Source: Diadema setosum
Taxonomy: Eukaryota; Echinodermata; Echinoidea; Diadematoida; Diadematidae
Assembly (NCBI RefSeq): GCF_964275005.1
Contig: NC_092705.1
Span: 17,978,885 to 18,042,884 of the forward strand
Direction of reading: 5' to 3'
DNA: 64,000 nucleotides
Shown: positions 24,901-36,045 of the stretch, in pieces
Layout of the letters: every line of letters starts with the position of its first letter
How positions within the stretch are numbered: position 1 is the stretch's first letter
The notes under the pieces: generated by a model
The model's input: the letters and a program-made list of their open reading frames with translations, nothing else
Databases searched by the model: none
What the model was told of the DNA's origin: nothing
Program-made: the position numbers and the translations under genes

Positions 24901-25088
24901 GCAAGTTGACACGCTTCATCGTGGCTGTTAAACTCAATGTTAAGTTCGTCTAGATTGTCGGCTAAGATTCTAGTTGCAGTCCTATCAAACTTGGTGTTTC
25001 TAGCAGGTACATTTCGGTCTTTTTGAAATAAAGTAACAAAGTCATCATCTGTTAAGAGATTAAAAGGAAAAATATTGTTATCCAGCAT
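21979..25088 (-). pseudogene. LINE-D ORF2: endonuclease and reverse transcriptase, one frameshift
   Basis: The N-terminal segment (24582-25088) holds FHLNIRSANRNF, IGLSETWS and RPGGGVAT of the AP-like endonuclease. The 861-residue segment (21979-24564) continues with VIYRPPQSNYDDF, IMGDFNINLL and SDISDHFMIF, then the [59 protein letters not shown] and FADDSN (near 22790). The reading frames can be joined across one small indel near 24600: the downstream frame stays open upstream as YDYAIKEELKYMNDV. All catalytic motifs are present, so a single repair separates it from an intact ORF. Confidence 0.88.
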
Positions 25089-25140
25089 TTAGCGGAAGGA
25101 TCATAGTGGTAGACAACAAACAGAGGTATAATTCGTATAT

Positions 25141-25911
25141 TTACTGTAGCTTTGACAGGTCCTCTTTCCTATTGATGACACTGATTGCGCCTCCGTCGTT
25201 TTTCTTCACGTAGATTCGCCCGTTGTGGGTCCACAGGTACTTGTATCCGGCCAGCCTCCTTGCTCTGTTAGTTTCCTTCAGCAGCTCCCTGGTGGACGCG
25301 ACAAGGTTTTCGTTGACGTAGATCCGTCCGTTGCCCTTAGAGCTGCTGCGGAGCCCGAAATCTTTCGTGGTGAAGTGCTGTAGCTTTCTTCGGCCGTCGT
25401 AGATCATGTTTCGTGAGCGTCGGTTGGTGAATCTCACGATTATCGGCCGTGGTCCCCGCTGATCATCCTCTTTTCCTATTCGATGAGCAATGTCGATGTC
25501 GCCAGCGCTCACATCTTCGGTGATCTTTTGAGCAATCTTTAAGACGATCTTTTCAGGGTTTTCACCCTTTTCTTCCGGCACGCCGGCGATTTCAAGGTTG
25601 ACCCGACGGTGGTACTGATCAAGGTCATTAATTTGGTGAGTCAGATCGTCCACTCTTCCCTCCAGCTGCTGATTTTTTTGTTTGAGCTCGTGATTTTCTC
25701 CCTCCAGTCGCTCGGTGGTCTTTTTCATCTCCTCGAATTTGGCATTTAGAAAAGTAATAGAGTTCAATATGCCTTGCTGGCCCTCCTTGACCTCCGAGAC
25801 CGCTTTCTCCAGTTGAGAAAATTTGCCGTTGAGAATACGTGAGAGATTTGCTACTTCATCTCTCAACGCGCTGAGATCCACTTCCTCAGCAGATTTCTTC
25901 TTCGGAGGCAT
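25141..25911 (-). CDS. LINE-D ORF1, coiled-coil RNA-binding protein
   Basis: The intact 256-residue frame starts MPPKKKSAEEVDLSALRDEV. A long heptad coiled coil spans about residues 12-95. An RRM-like part follows (RRVNLEIAGVPEEKGE, DIDIAHRIGKED, RPIIVRFTNRRSRNMIYDGRRKL), and the C-terminal domain carries RIYVNENLVASTRELL and YLWTHNGRIYVKK. This is the L1 ORF1p layout (trimeric coiled coil, RRM, CTD). The stop at 25141 lies about 50 bases before the ORF2 ATG. It is weakly similar in plan, not in detail, to the ORF1 of LINE-A. Confidence 0.85.
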   Translation of the reverse strand: MPPKKKSAEEVDLSALRDEVANLSRILNGKFSQLEKAVSEVKEGQQGILNSITFLNAKFEEMKKTTERLEGENHELKQKNQQLEGRVDDLTHQINDLDQYHRRVNLEIAGVPEEKGENPEKIVLKIAQKITEDVSAGDIDIAHRIGKEDDQRGPRPIIVRFTNRRSRNMIYDGRRKLQHFTTKDFGLRSSSKGNGRIYVNENLVASTRELLKETNRARRLAGYKYLWTHNGRIYVKKNDGGAISVINRKEDLSKLQ

Positions 25912-27172
25912 CTTTTGATGATGTCACAAAAGCTCTTAACACTAAGCGCGAAATAAAGGGATGGTTGCTATGCGCGATGTGGTAGTGATGGAAGAGTACG
26001 CAGGAAGGATGCGTGGCCTACGCACCAGGTAAGTTTTGTTTGAATAGTCTCAAGCAAAATATCTTCCCAAAACAGCGAAAATGAGTGAAATAATCGCACT
26101 ATACGCGAAGTAGAAGCACTTAATGCAGATGTCAATCAGATAACTAGATTCTTAGTCAAAAACGCCGTCATTTGATGTAAAAAACTCACAACAGGCAAAA
26201 CTGAATCCGCATATACCGAGTGTCACTTGGGAGCTCCTCAAAAACACGTCTTCCTACGTTGAATCCTTCTTAAAATTGGTCAAAGTAAATAAAGATAATA
26301 AAGTAAAAAAAAAAAAGATAATAAAGATAAAGATAAAGATAATAAAGTAAATAGGTCGGATAGTATAGAACAAAGGGAATTACAAAAGACAACGCGTGTA
26401 TAGAGGAGGTGAGAAACAAAATGGCAGCTACATGTAGCTACACACTATAGCTTTGGCAACGTGCAGCGACCGAACACTGCAGTTTACACAAGTATACACA
26501 GAATCAGATGTAATTTTGACACCTGGGTGTAAATACACAGTGGATATGAATAACACAGTAACAGACCAATAATACTTTCCTTTCACAAATAAACTACAGG
26601 TTAAATCAATCAATATGGATAATTGATATTCTAATAGTGGATACTATAACACAAAACAGAGGAAAATAGGCCTACACATCTAAGACAAAAAGAAAAATAA
26701 TAATTAGACATGTTCGCCACAATGAATGGTAAATGATCTTACGAAATGTATAACATCAACACAACAAAGTAGTAAAGTAAGTGATAACATGTATAAATCA
26801 CGGTAACTGTATAGGGCGGAAGCTATAAGAGCAGCGGACGTGCACGCACTGCGACAGACTGCAAGCAGTGCTTGACTGCCGCGAGTCGAACAACTTACGA
26901 TGATATGCGTTGTCCTTTGGCTTCAGATCCGCAGTCAAATTTCAAAACAAGTTCAGCAGAAATGTGTTACATAAGGATCAAATAAATGAAAAACAGGCTC
27001 ACTCATATGATCAAGAAGAACAAACAATTATTAATCAAAGCTGAAAGGCAGAAAATAGATGCAAAATTCGGTTAATAGTCCAAGTAGAACAGCGAGAGCA
27101 CCACGGCACGTCCGCACCCTTCGACCTGCAAGAATAGAATGCAAGAATAGAATGAAAAATTGGCTTACCTCT
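25912..27172. other. Putative LINE-D 5' leader and unassigned sequence
   Basis: GC content is raised just above 25912 and again at 26810-27150, with several CpGs. A short array of AATAAAGATA-type repeats lies at 26285-26350. No coding exon could be supported apart from the candidate immediately to the right. Confidence 0.4.
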
Positions 27173-27226
27173 GTTCGGCTCTTGACTTTCGCCAGTCATT
27201 GCTGAATACGACACACTGGTCGCCAT
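27173..27226 (-). CDS. Candidate first coding exon of an unknown host gene
   Basis: On the minus strand an ATG in excellent context (CTCAAAATGGCGACC) opens a 19-codon frame, MATSVSYSAMTGESQEPNR, that runs into a good donor, AGAG then GTAAGC. The CAAAATGGCG around the ATG is also a YY1-type promoter motif often found at animal start codons. No downstream exon was found and the peptide is not recognised. It could equally be a chance frame or part of a LINE leader. The exon would be transcribed leftwards. Confidence 0.3.
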
Positions 27227-27345
27227 TTTGAGGCATTCTCAAGGCAAAGTCTTATTGTAGAAATCGTCCAGCATCCACTGTTCTTAGTCTAAATAGCACT
27301 TTTTTCCTGGCTCAATTGCTTCAAAAGGTGTTTCTAGTTCAAAAG

Positions 27346-27346
<1 letters not shown>

Positions 27347-27375
<29 letters not shown>
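27347..27375. repeat. (TA)n microsatellite
   Basis: About 14 TA dinucleotides in a row. Confidence 0.9.
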
Positions 27376-27379
<4 letters not shown>

Positions 27380-27798
27380 CATTCACTTTCACTCACAAAC
27401 AGTAAAATCAGGGAGATTTTCTGACTCCGTCAAAGTAGTCGTGACTGCTCCTCTAAAGCGAAAAAATCTGAAAACGTAAAATATGATTTTAAATTGGACT
27501 CCGATAGCCAGAGTATGGGTTGTTGAGTAAAATGAACTTTCAACTTTCGACTAATCACAGTCCCGCAAACACGTCATGAAAGGAAGATGTCGATCGATTA
27601 GGAGATCGTGTAACGCAAACTCTCGAGCGCAGTAGATCGATTTTCTTTATAATATCTGATTAAATTGCTGCCACTTACTGTGCCGAAACGATGGAATAAT
27701 AGATAATATCAATATTGATAATTGACTTATTTGTATGTTAATACTTGCATGAATGCTTGTTCACAACAATAGATAAAAACAAAATGCACCGTCTAGGA

Positions 27799-27862
<64 letters not shown>

Positions 27863-27868
27863 AATTAA
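27799..27868. repeat. (GATT)n microsatellite
   Basis: About 17 GATT units, ending in AATT variants. It is followed by a sequence containing ATTTCCACTTTGTGTTC that recurs at 28071, so the array may be the tail of a retroelement copy. Confidence 0.9.
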
Positions 27869-27869
27869 T

Positions 27870-29100
27870 TCTATTCGATTTGAAATTATTTCCACTTTGT
27901 GTTCGCTACCACAAAAACAAACATAATTGACTTACAATGATTATACAATAGCATTATACATAGAAAGATAAGCATTTATATAAGAGTCAAAGGGGGGAGC
28001 CTACGCAGCTTGTAGTACCTGGGCCCCCAAAATAAATCACATCGTTACTTTGATTGAATTGATCTGAATTCATTTCCACTTTGTGTTCACAAGGACAGGA
28101 AAAAAATGAGTTACAATGATTATGGAAAAAAGCAAAAATCTTTTTTTTAATGTAAAAAACATAATAATCTCAAAACATGTTCAAATAACATACAAGCTTG
28201 CAACAAACCGTAAATAACTAGTGGTCATAAGAACCTAAGTGGAGGAGTCTAAATCAAAAGCACAGCCAGTATATTAGATAGGCCCCTGGAAAAAAATACC
28301 ATCATAACAGAAGCGCAATTCACACAAACAACAACAACAAAGTATTCATACCTTTAAAAACAAGCCAATAACTAGAACAACTGAAACTAAAGCCCCGCAA
28401 TGATAACAGAAAATGAGATGGAAGGATGCGAAACAGAAGGAACAGATGAGACAACTTGAGATTAGAAGGGAAAGAAGAGATGGAGACGGGGGCTGATATC
28501 AAACAGAAGGATTTAACAATTCAAACATAACATTGTTGTGATATTTGGTTCCTAAATTGTCTCTTAAAATAAATGATAGACTGTCGGTGTGTCAAAGTTG
28601 CATATAAATTGGTTAGTATATAAGTATTCTTTGTATGTGAGGTTTTGTTTAACCTGATGTTGTGAACAAACATTGAACAAACATTGATAAAAGTACCAAC
28701 ATACGAAGGCAATTATTAATATAGCTAATGTTGTCTTGATTGTTTCGGTTCAGTAATTGTCAGTAATTTGTTCATTCAGAGGCTGCAACGAAAAGGTAAT
28801 AGAATTCATCACCACTTTTATTCACGCAATCTTTGATTTTAAAGTATTTGAATATCTTCCAGAAACTGTTGGGAATTTGTGATTAGCACAACGGAATTTG
28901 CATGAAAATTTCCCTGCGAATCATTCCAGTGTTAGATGTATTTCTTAAAATGAAGCTCCTGCTTGAAAATTCGATGGTGCAAACATTGGGGGTTAAAATT
29001 TCTTCTATACATCACTGCGCCACTCTTCCTTATAATTTTCATTTAATCTTGCGCTAACTAAACTTTTGCTTCTGCTTATAGAGTGAGATTTGATGCTTGA
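27870..29100. other. Two retroelement-tail-like repeats; otherwise nothing recognised
   Basis: ATTTCCACTTTGTGTTC followed by TTACAATGATTAT occurs near 27886 and again near 28071. The remainder, to 29100, has only short chance frames. Confidence 0.4.
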
Positions 29101-29360
29101 TTGTACCAACTTTCCATGAGACCTAGGTTGTCAAATATCTAGATTTTTAAGATATTTTGTGGTGTTATTTTCCGATATTTGTAATTGACTCAGGTCGTTT
29201 TTACATAGAGTAACATTGTGTCTTGGAGTTTGCATTGATTAAGATTTTGGGGTGTCATTTTCCGATATTTGTAATCGATTTAGGTCAGTTTCATTTAGGA
29301 TAACGTTGTCTCTTGGACTCGGGATGTCATTTTCCGATATTTTGAATCGATTTAGGTGGT
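29101..29360. repeat. Degenerate ~72-90 bp tandem repeat, cluster 2
   Basis: The core TGTCATTTTCCGATATTTG with ATCGATTTAGGT occurs near 29163, 29251 and 29323. It is the reverse complement of the cluster at 215-500. It lies just upstream of the Harbinger transposase relic and may belong to the same element. Confidence 0.6.
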
Positions 29361-29444
29361 TTTCAATATGATGTATATTATTGTCCAAATTATTCCTCCG
29401 TACATTCCTAGAGAGCTGAAAGGCCTCGAAGAGGATTGGCTGAC

Positions 29445-30477
29445 AGGCGGAATCCATTTGAACTGTATGAGGATGAAGCTTTTCAAGTGAGCTACAGATT
29501 TTCAAAAGATACTCTGCACTCCACCTCATCAATATGCTTGGAGTGATCTGAGGAGGGACACAGATTGGAATGATGCACTACCTGTTCATGTGCAGGTGTT
29601 GACCACTCTCTACTTTTATGCCGTTGGTAAGTTAATACATTTTTGCTCATTAAATTTTACAAATTGCATTTTATATGTTTGTCCTTTTGTTGTTGCGGTT
29701 GTTCTTGTTCTTGTTCTTATGAATGTTCATATTGTTGTTTTGAGTAGTGAGGGGATTTATAACCAATCTCTGTGGGACCATCCATAATGGGAGGGAGCTG
29801 GAGGTTCCCTAAAGGTTGGTAATACAGGAGATTATGTGTACCCTGGTGAGCACTAGATCTGCATACTCTCTCTTAATGTTAGTATTGCTCAGCTTTTCTT
29901 TTATTTAGACTTTTAATTGTTTTCCTCAAACCAGTGATTCAACAGAGCTGTCAAACATTTTTCTTCGTATCATTTTGTACCATTTTTGTTGTTGTTGTTG
30001 GGGGGGGGATCAGTTTACATGGGAAATTGTTGCATTTGGAACTTATTTCTATGGGAGTAGGATCAGTCATTTTCACAGGTTTAAATCAAATTATATATTT
30101 CTTTGTATTTTAATCAAATGTGTACAATTGCATTTGATAAAGGATTATCCACGCAAAAATCTATTTAAGTGGTTTCATATTTTTATTCAGATTCATTCCA
30201 GCAGATGCATGGGGACGAGGCATCAATGTCACAGTGGTCTGTTTGCAGAGTCGTCAGAGACGTTTTGGAAGCCATCGCAAGGAGGAAGAGAGAGTTCATC
30301 AGGTTTCCAACTACGAGAGAAGAGATTGAATCTACCCAGCAGAGATTCTATGAGTACTGCCGCTATCCAGGAGTCATATATAGGTGCTATCGATAGGACT
30401 CATGTCTCAATAAGGAGTCCTGGTAGGGAACAAGCCCTGTACTTCCTTAACAGGAAGAAGAGGTATTCGATCAATGT
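29445..30477 (+). pseudogene. Harbinger (HARBI1-like) transposase relic with an intron
   Basis: Exon-like block 1 (about 29445-29626) reads RRNPFELYEDEAFQVSYRF and, after a frameshift, DALPVHVQVLTTLYFYAVG. A donor GTAAGT at 29627 and an acceptor TTTTATTCAG at 30181-30190 join it to block 2 (30191-30477): SFQQMHGDEASMSQWSV, EFIRFPTTREEIES, then after another indel GAIDRTHVSIRSPG and NRKKRYSIN. These match the order in HARBI1 and PIF transposases (LxFYAxGSFQ, ASMSR, FIRFP, PGVxGxxDxxHVxI, NRKxxxSxN), including the DDE-domain first Asp. The C-terminal part with the remaining catalytic residues was not found. It cannot be functional as it stands. Confidence 0.75.
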
Positions 30478-30496
30478 AAATATCCCGTCAGTATAA

Positions 30497-31215
30497 TACT
30501 GTAATCATCTTGTTTAATGCATCCACTGGCAAGAATTAGTTGGCGGGATCATATTAGCTGTACTCGTTACATACTCAAATAAAATATCAATGGTATTTTT
30601 CCCTCTGTGGTCATACACTGCAAAAATGATTGAGAACCATATTTCATTTGAATGATTGCCCTCTCCGCGAGTGAAATTTATTTGCATATCATATACTTCT
30701 CTTTCTTTTCTCGTCAATTTTTGATGAATGGCAATTCATATATCAGCAGTAAAATGTCTAACATTTATTGCTTTATAGAATGTAAATGTGATTAAATAGA
30801 TATATCTAAATGTAAAGAAAATGACATCTCATTTAAAGACATTGCATTACAATAATTTCATATTATTTCAGGTCATGAGTCTCATCATCCGAACTTCTTT
30901 GTTACTGTATTACGACTATCGTAAGACACTACGCTATTGTATGAAATGGCAACAATAATATTTTGTTAGTCCTCTGTCTCACTAAACAAATATAAATATC
31001 ACCAGAAATGTAATCATGGCTTATTAGCAATGAAGCATGTTGTTTGATCATCGAATACATGCTGTCAAATAAATAGTTACCCTTTTCTATTCAACTGGTT
31101 TACTTTATCCCCAAAAAGTATATGCATATATACAAACAGTGGATATACATGTAGACCCCATTGAATTAATGTTGAGTTAAAGAATCTTAAAGTGTACAGT
31201 GTACATCAGTTACAT
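30497..31215. other. No gene recognised
   Basis: AT-rich sequence follows the transposase relic. CACTGCAAAAATG at about 30607 resembles the terminus of the 7135 element but no partner end is seen. Confidence 0.4.
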
Positions 31216-31219
31216 TTAA

Positions 31220-32110
31220 ATGGATCATATAGTTTTGGTGGAGGCTTAAAGGAGACCGGATGATTTTCAGATTTTTACATTTGAACAACTATAAATTAGT
31301 AATACTGAGGACAGAGTTTTAGAACTTGTGATAATTGGGATGAAGAACAAGAATATTTTCAAAATTTAGAACAAATTGCAATGAACAAGGATGATGACAT
31401 GGCAGAGTCACATAAGAATGCATGAGTTAGGGCTCAAGGAAGCAGAACAAAAGAAGAAGGCATTCATAGATTATTCACAGGTGAACTCGCAATCAAGCGG
31501 TATTGTAATGGAATTACACTGCTACATTTCTGAAACACCCCATGTGTCAACCTTCTATGTCATCATCCTTGTTCAGTGTAATTTGTTTAAGGTTTCTCAA
31601 AGTATTGTTTCTCTGCTCAAGAACCACAACAAATTCCACAAATCTATACATGGAGTACTGAGTAGTCGATTTATGTACTACATGATGTGAAATTATGAAA
31701 ATTGTCTGGAATATGTCCCTTTAACTTCAGGTTTTTTATTATTTTCATTTTTTTTTCCTTTTTTTTTTTTTTTTTTTTTTTGGTGAGATAGTGAGACACC
31801 TCTTATGAAATATGAAAGAGCATGCAATTCCAAGAGGGATTCAATGTTTCTTTGATGAAAATTGGTTTTTAAATGGCCAAGATATCCAAAACAGAGTGAT
31901 CCTAGTGTGGGACCTACATTTTATTATGATCGTTTTGTTTTACTTTGTTTTTTTGATGTCTGAGCTATTCCAAACCCGATTTTTGTCAAATAAACTTTGA
32001 ATTCCTCTTAAAATGGTATGCTCTGTACTATTTCGTAAGTGTTTTCTTGGTATCTCGCAAAAAAAAAGTTAAAGCCTAATTTTCATCTCCATCAATACTG
32101 TACCATCCCT
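31220..32110. mobile_element. TTAA-flanked MITE (copy 2), holding a second MITE
   Basis: TTAA at 31216-31219 and 32111-32114 flank the element. It matches copy 1 (1702-6571) without the LINE, so it shows the empty LINE-A site (AATAAACTTTGAATTCCTCTT near 31990). It carries its own insertion at 31250-31720. Internal inverted segments form a hairpin as in copy 1. Confidence 0.8.
31250..31720. mobile_element. 471 bp TTAA MITE nested in copy 2
   Basis: The insert is bounded by TTAA at 31246-31249 and 31721-31724. Its ends are AGGAGACC and, inverted, AGGGACAT, a short imperfect terminal repeat. Copy 1 has a single TTAA at the matching spot (1728-1731), so the empty site is visible in the same window. 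No transposase is encoded. Confidence 0.8.
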
Positions 32111-32114
32111 TTAA

Positions 32115-33876
32115 CACATTCTTAGTGAAATTGTCAAAAATAGTAAACTATGAATAGACATGAACATTGCAATGTCATGTAAAGGCTGAAGGTGATTGGT
32201 TAGATCGGACTGAAGTTTACTCTCATTGACAATCCTTGCCAGGTCCAAGACGTGTCAAAAAGTGACAATAATCCTGTATACGTGTAAGTGGCTTATGACT
32301 TTGGAAATTGTTAAAATCACACAATTCGTCAAAAGCCACCTCAGATAGAGAATGCTAGAATGTCTATCCAAATATCCCAGATAGTGTCTCCTAAGCTTGA
32401 ATAAGCCACAGAGTCGCTCCACATTTCATAGGCATAAGAAAAATCTCAGATGGCTACAGTTGATTAAATCCGGGGACACTGACAGTCATCTCTCTCTTTG
32501 TAATAATGCCTTTTTATCAGGATTTATTCTGTACTACATGTAGTTCAGGAAAGTTGGCAGATACTATATTTGCATGTTCATGTATTGTCCATCTCACTGT
32601 CTTGCATTTCTAATTTTTAAATATTTAACACATTACTAGTGTAGTAGAGGATAAAACTACCGAACATGGCTAACGTACTGTACATTGCAATGCCATTCTG
32701 ACAAAGTACATTATTATGTTGTTGGTAATAAGGATTTGTCACTAATCAAAAATTATGTGATCATACCATACACTTGTGACTGCTCAGAAGGTAAAAACCA
32801 TACAGTTAAACATTGGGAATGAACAATAGAATTATTTAGGTCTGGACAATATACAAGACTTTAGATAAGGTAAATTAATTAAGAATGTCCTGACATACAT
32901 GTGAGCAGAAAATATTTTTGACAGGAGGTTATGTAAAAAGGGAAGCTGTGGTCATTTGATAATGCTGAGGAACTGTATTCCCACAGTTACCACCTTCTCA
33001 TCTGGACTGACCATTGGACAAGGGAAACATTATACCAGGCTTGATAAGTGGTAATCTTACTATCTTAATTGTGGCTACTCTGGACAAACTGTTGTTGGCC
33101 TTATTCAGGGCTACCCGGTATACGAAGACAGGTGGTTGGGCACTTGTAGTCAGTCTGGGCGTCTATCAAAATATCACGTGTCCAAAACTGAAGGATTTTA
33201 GTGGCCCACTCATGTTGTTAGGGAAACAGGGATACTTGATACATTGTGTTATGTACATGTATTGTTTGGGGGCCAAGAGGAGGATGGGCTGAATATGATA
33301 ATGATGTTCACAGGAAGGTTGAACAAAACTATCCTGCTGGAACTGAGACAAGTTACTTACAATCCAACATCTCAAGTAGGTTCGGGGAGTCTTTACTCTC
33401 TTAACATCTCACATGTATAGCGATAAATAAAGTCATGTACATGCAGTAATTTTGTGTTTGACAACTTTGTTATTTTTTAGACAGAGTTTACATGTGGTCG
33501 ACATTGTTAAACCTTTTTTTTTTTTTTTGTAAGAGTCATCATAATCCATCAGCTGCACAATATTTTCTGCAATTTGATATCTTCATGTACGTTCATAAGT
33601 ACCAGTGAAATGATCCTAATACACTGTAGTAGCATTGTTTCTATCATTTAAGCAAATGGATATGAATGAATACAAAGGTATACACTGTTACTGTCACGCG
33701 AGTCATACATGTACAATTGTACTTGCAAATCTGTTAAAAGTACATTGTCAGGCCGTTGGATGGCCGGTGATTAAAAATCGTCATTTATGACTGAACTGTT
33801 TTACAGTACATACTATGTGCATACTTTGTGAGACCATGTCTGATGTATTTTTAATTGTAATTACATAATTTGTATA
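32115..33876. other. No gene recognised
   Basis: Plus-strand frames such as 33014-33292 have no recognisable domain. The sequence looks unique and AT-rich. Confidence 0.45.
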
Positions 33877-33880
33877 TTAA

Positions 33881-34160
33881 CCTGACTGTACAGTTCTGGT
33901 TGAGGTGAGGATTTAGCTTTTAATGTTTGAAAGATATTCAGAAACCACTCTATGAGATGTCAAAGAGCATACAATTCTAAGGGGAATGAAAAGTTTATTT
34001 GATGAAAATCGGTTTTGAAATGATTGAGATATCCAAAAACAAGGTGAAACAAAGAGATCCTAATAAAAGGCGTGGTCAATTACCTTTTATTATTATCGCT
34101 TTTTTGATATCTCGGCCATTTGAAAACCAATTTTCATCAAATGAACGTTGAATCCTTCCT
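33881..34160. mobile_element. TTAA MITE copy 3, truncated
   Basis: After TTAA at 33877-33880 the sequence follows copies 1 and 2 (TGTACAGTTCTGGTTGAGG, GATGAAAATCGGTTTTGAAATG, ATATCTCGGCCATTTG, CAATTTTCATCAAATGAACG) and then diverges near 34160, so the right end is missing. Confidence 0.7.
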
Positions 34161-34208
34161 GCAACGTGAGTGTGGTCATCCAGGTCAGGGTCAGTAGTTT
34201 CCATCCAA

Positions 34209-34255
34209 TGTGTGTGTGTGTGTGTGTGTCTTTCTCTCTCTCTCTCTCTCTGTCA

Positions 34256-34281
<26 letters not shown>
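34209..34281. repeat. Compound (TG)n(TC)n(TG)n microsatellite
   Basis: TG units, then TC units, then TG units again. Minus-strand His-Thr and Arg-Glu frames over it are artefacts. Confidence 0.9.
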
Positions 34282-34287
<6 letters not shown>

Positions 34288-34471
34288 ATTTGCATTGCAT
34301 TGAACATATGACATAAGACTCAGCAACAGCATACAGGGGAAGGAGATATGTTTTTCATGTTTTAATGTTTTTCATGTTAAAAAAAAACACAACAACAACA
34401 CAATGCTAGGTGTGTACTGTACTGAGCATGCTCAGTGTAATATTAAATAGGGGAAATCCCTTTTCTGAGGT

Positions 34472-34690
34472 CAAGTCCACTGTTGAAACCACGGTTTCAT
34501 TTGAGTCCACTGTTGAAACCACGGTTTCATTTGAGTCCACTGTTGAAACCATGGTTCCAAACCGTGGACTCAAATGAAACCGTGGTTTTTTGAGTCCACT
34601 GTTTGTGAATCGCAGACTCGAAACCACGGTTTCTAAAAACCATGGTTTCTAGAAACCGTAGTTTCATTTGAAACCACCTTTGTGAATTCG
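34472..34690. repeat. 30 bp tandem units and an inverted continuation
   Basis: GTCCACTGTTGAAACCACGG units start at 34475, 34505 and 34535. The next stretch is their reverse complement (CCGTGGACTCAAATGAAACC), followed by further direct and inverted variants up to TTTGTGAATTCGGGCC. The whole can fold on itself and looks like the end of a foldback element. Confidence 0.75.
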
Positions 34691-34898
34691 GGCCATAGGG
34701 TCTAACCACTTGGGTCCCCCATGGCACCAGAAAAAATGTGGTTAGATGTTTTTTTAGGGGGTTTTTTGGTGGTGGTGGTTTAGGGATTTTTTAAGACGAT
34801 TAACCTCCAAAATTGCCGCTAAAGGCCTTTTTGCTTGTCAGCTAATGAAACCCGTAAGTGGCACCAGAAATACTGAATAAACTGCCCCCTCCCCTCAC

Positions 34899-35580
34899 CT
34901 TCTTTTGACAACGAACCTGATCTTTGTCCGTATTCGTTTCGCACCGAGGTGAGCACACGATCATTGTTCGTCCATGTTCGTAGTACACGTATATCTGGCC
35001 TATGGACTCTTGTCTCATCTCATCCACAAAACCATGTTTTTTGTTGTTTTTTTGTCTTAAAATCATTTCACATACTCTGGATTTTTTAGTAGAAGTGAAA
35101 AAGTTCAAGTTCACAGGAATTTAGTCAAATGGATAAGGCTTTTATATAAAGGTCTATGGTGTCTAAAATAGGAAACATAAATGTTTGGACTGATAGTGCA
35201 CGCAGGTCCCTCCGGGAGAACAGAATTCCCCCCCCCCCCCCTTCTTTTGACAACGAACCTGATCTGTGTCCGTATTCGTTGCGCACTGAGATGAGCACAC
35301 CATCATTGTTCGTCCATGTTCGTAGTATATCTGGCCTATGGACTCTTGTCTCATCTCATTCACAAAACCATGTTTTTTGTTGTTGTTTTTTTCTTAAAAT
35401 CATTTCACATACTCTGGAATTGTTTAGTAGAAGTGAAAAAGTTCAAGTTCACAAGAATTCAGTCAAATGGATAAGGCTTTAAGGCTTTTATATAAAGGTC
35501 TAAGGTGTCTAAAATAGGAAACAAATATTTGGACTGATAGTGCACGCAGGTCCCTCCGGGAGAACAGAATTTACGATGTA
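34899..35580. repeat. 341 bp tandem duplication
   Basis: CCTTCTTTTGACAACGAACC starts one unit at 34899 and the next at 35240. Both contain TGGCCTATGGACTC and GACTGATAGTGCACGC and end near GGTCCCTCCGGGAGAACAG. Minus-strand frames with CETNTDKDQVRCQKK and its near copy simply reflect the duplication. No known gene product is recognised. Confidence 0.85.
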
Positions 35581-35993
35581 TAGGCTACATTCGAAAAGAG
35601 AATTAAATGTATTACCTTTTGCTCTCTTAGAGAGAGATACACATGAAAACACGTACATCCATACAGGTATCCATAATTTATATGAATATGTCTATCATCT
35701 ACTGATTTATTGTCACATTCTTCACTGTTTGTAAGCAGTTTATGTGCATTGAAATTTTGAAATTTAATACAAGTGTATCACTAAAGGCTACAAATAGCCC
35801 ATCTAACACGTCTGTACTGGCACACTGCCACGAATAATAGTAACTTCACATAATAAAATAAGCCTACACTGTAAACTATGAGTATATAGGCCTACTGCTG
35901 CAGAAATATAGATGTATAACTTTCTAAATGGTCTCATACCCTTACTTAATGTATACTGTATTCAGCAAATAAAAATACATAACATATATCCAT

Positions 35994-36045
<52 letters not shown>

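Larger units (their letters stand above)
21535..25911 (-). mobile_element. LINE-D: CR1-like LINE, nearly intact
   Basis: On the minus strand: ORF1 (25911-25141), ORF2 (25088-21979, one frameshift), then a 3' UTR of about 440 bases ending in the short repeats ATTTCATTTCAAATTTCAT near 21535. The 3' UTR holds two 41 bp units (from about 21563) containing CACATAGTGGA. A 5' UTR must extend above 25911 but its limit is not visible. This is the least damaged LINE in the window. Confidence 0.85.

Noticed and set aside
33014..33292. 92-residue plus-strand frame, tested as a Harbinger C-terminal exon
   Set aside because: No DDE motif or GYP-type sequence matches, and no splice signal links it to the relic at 30 kb.
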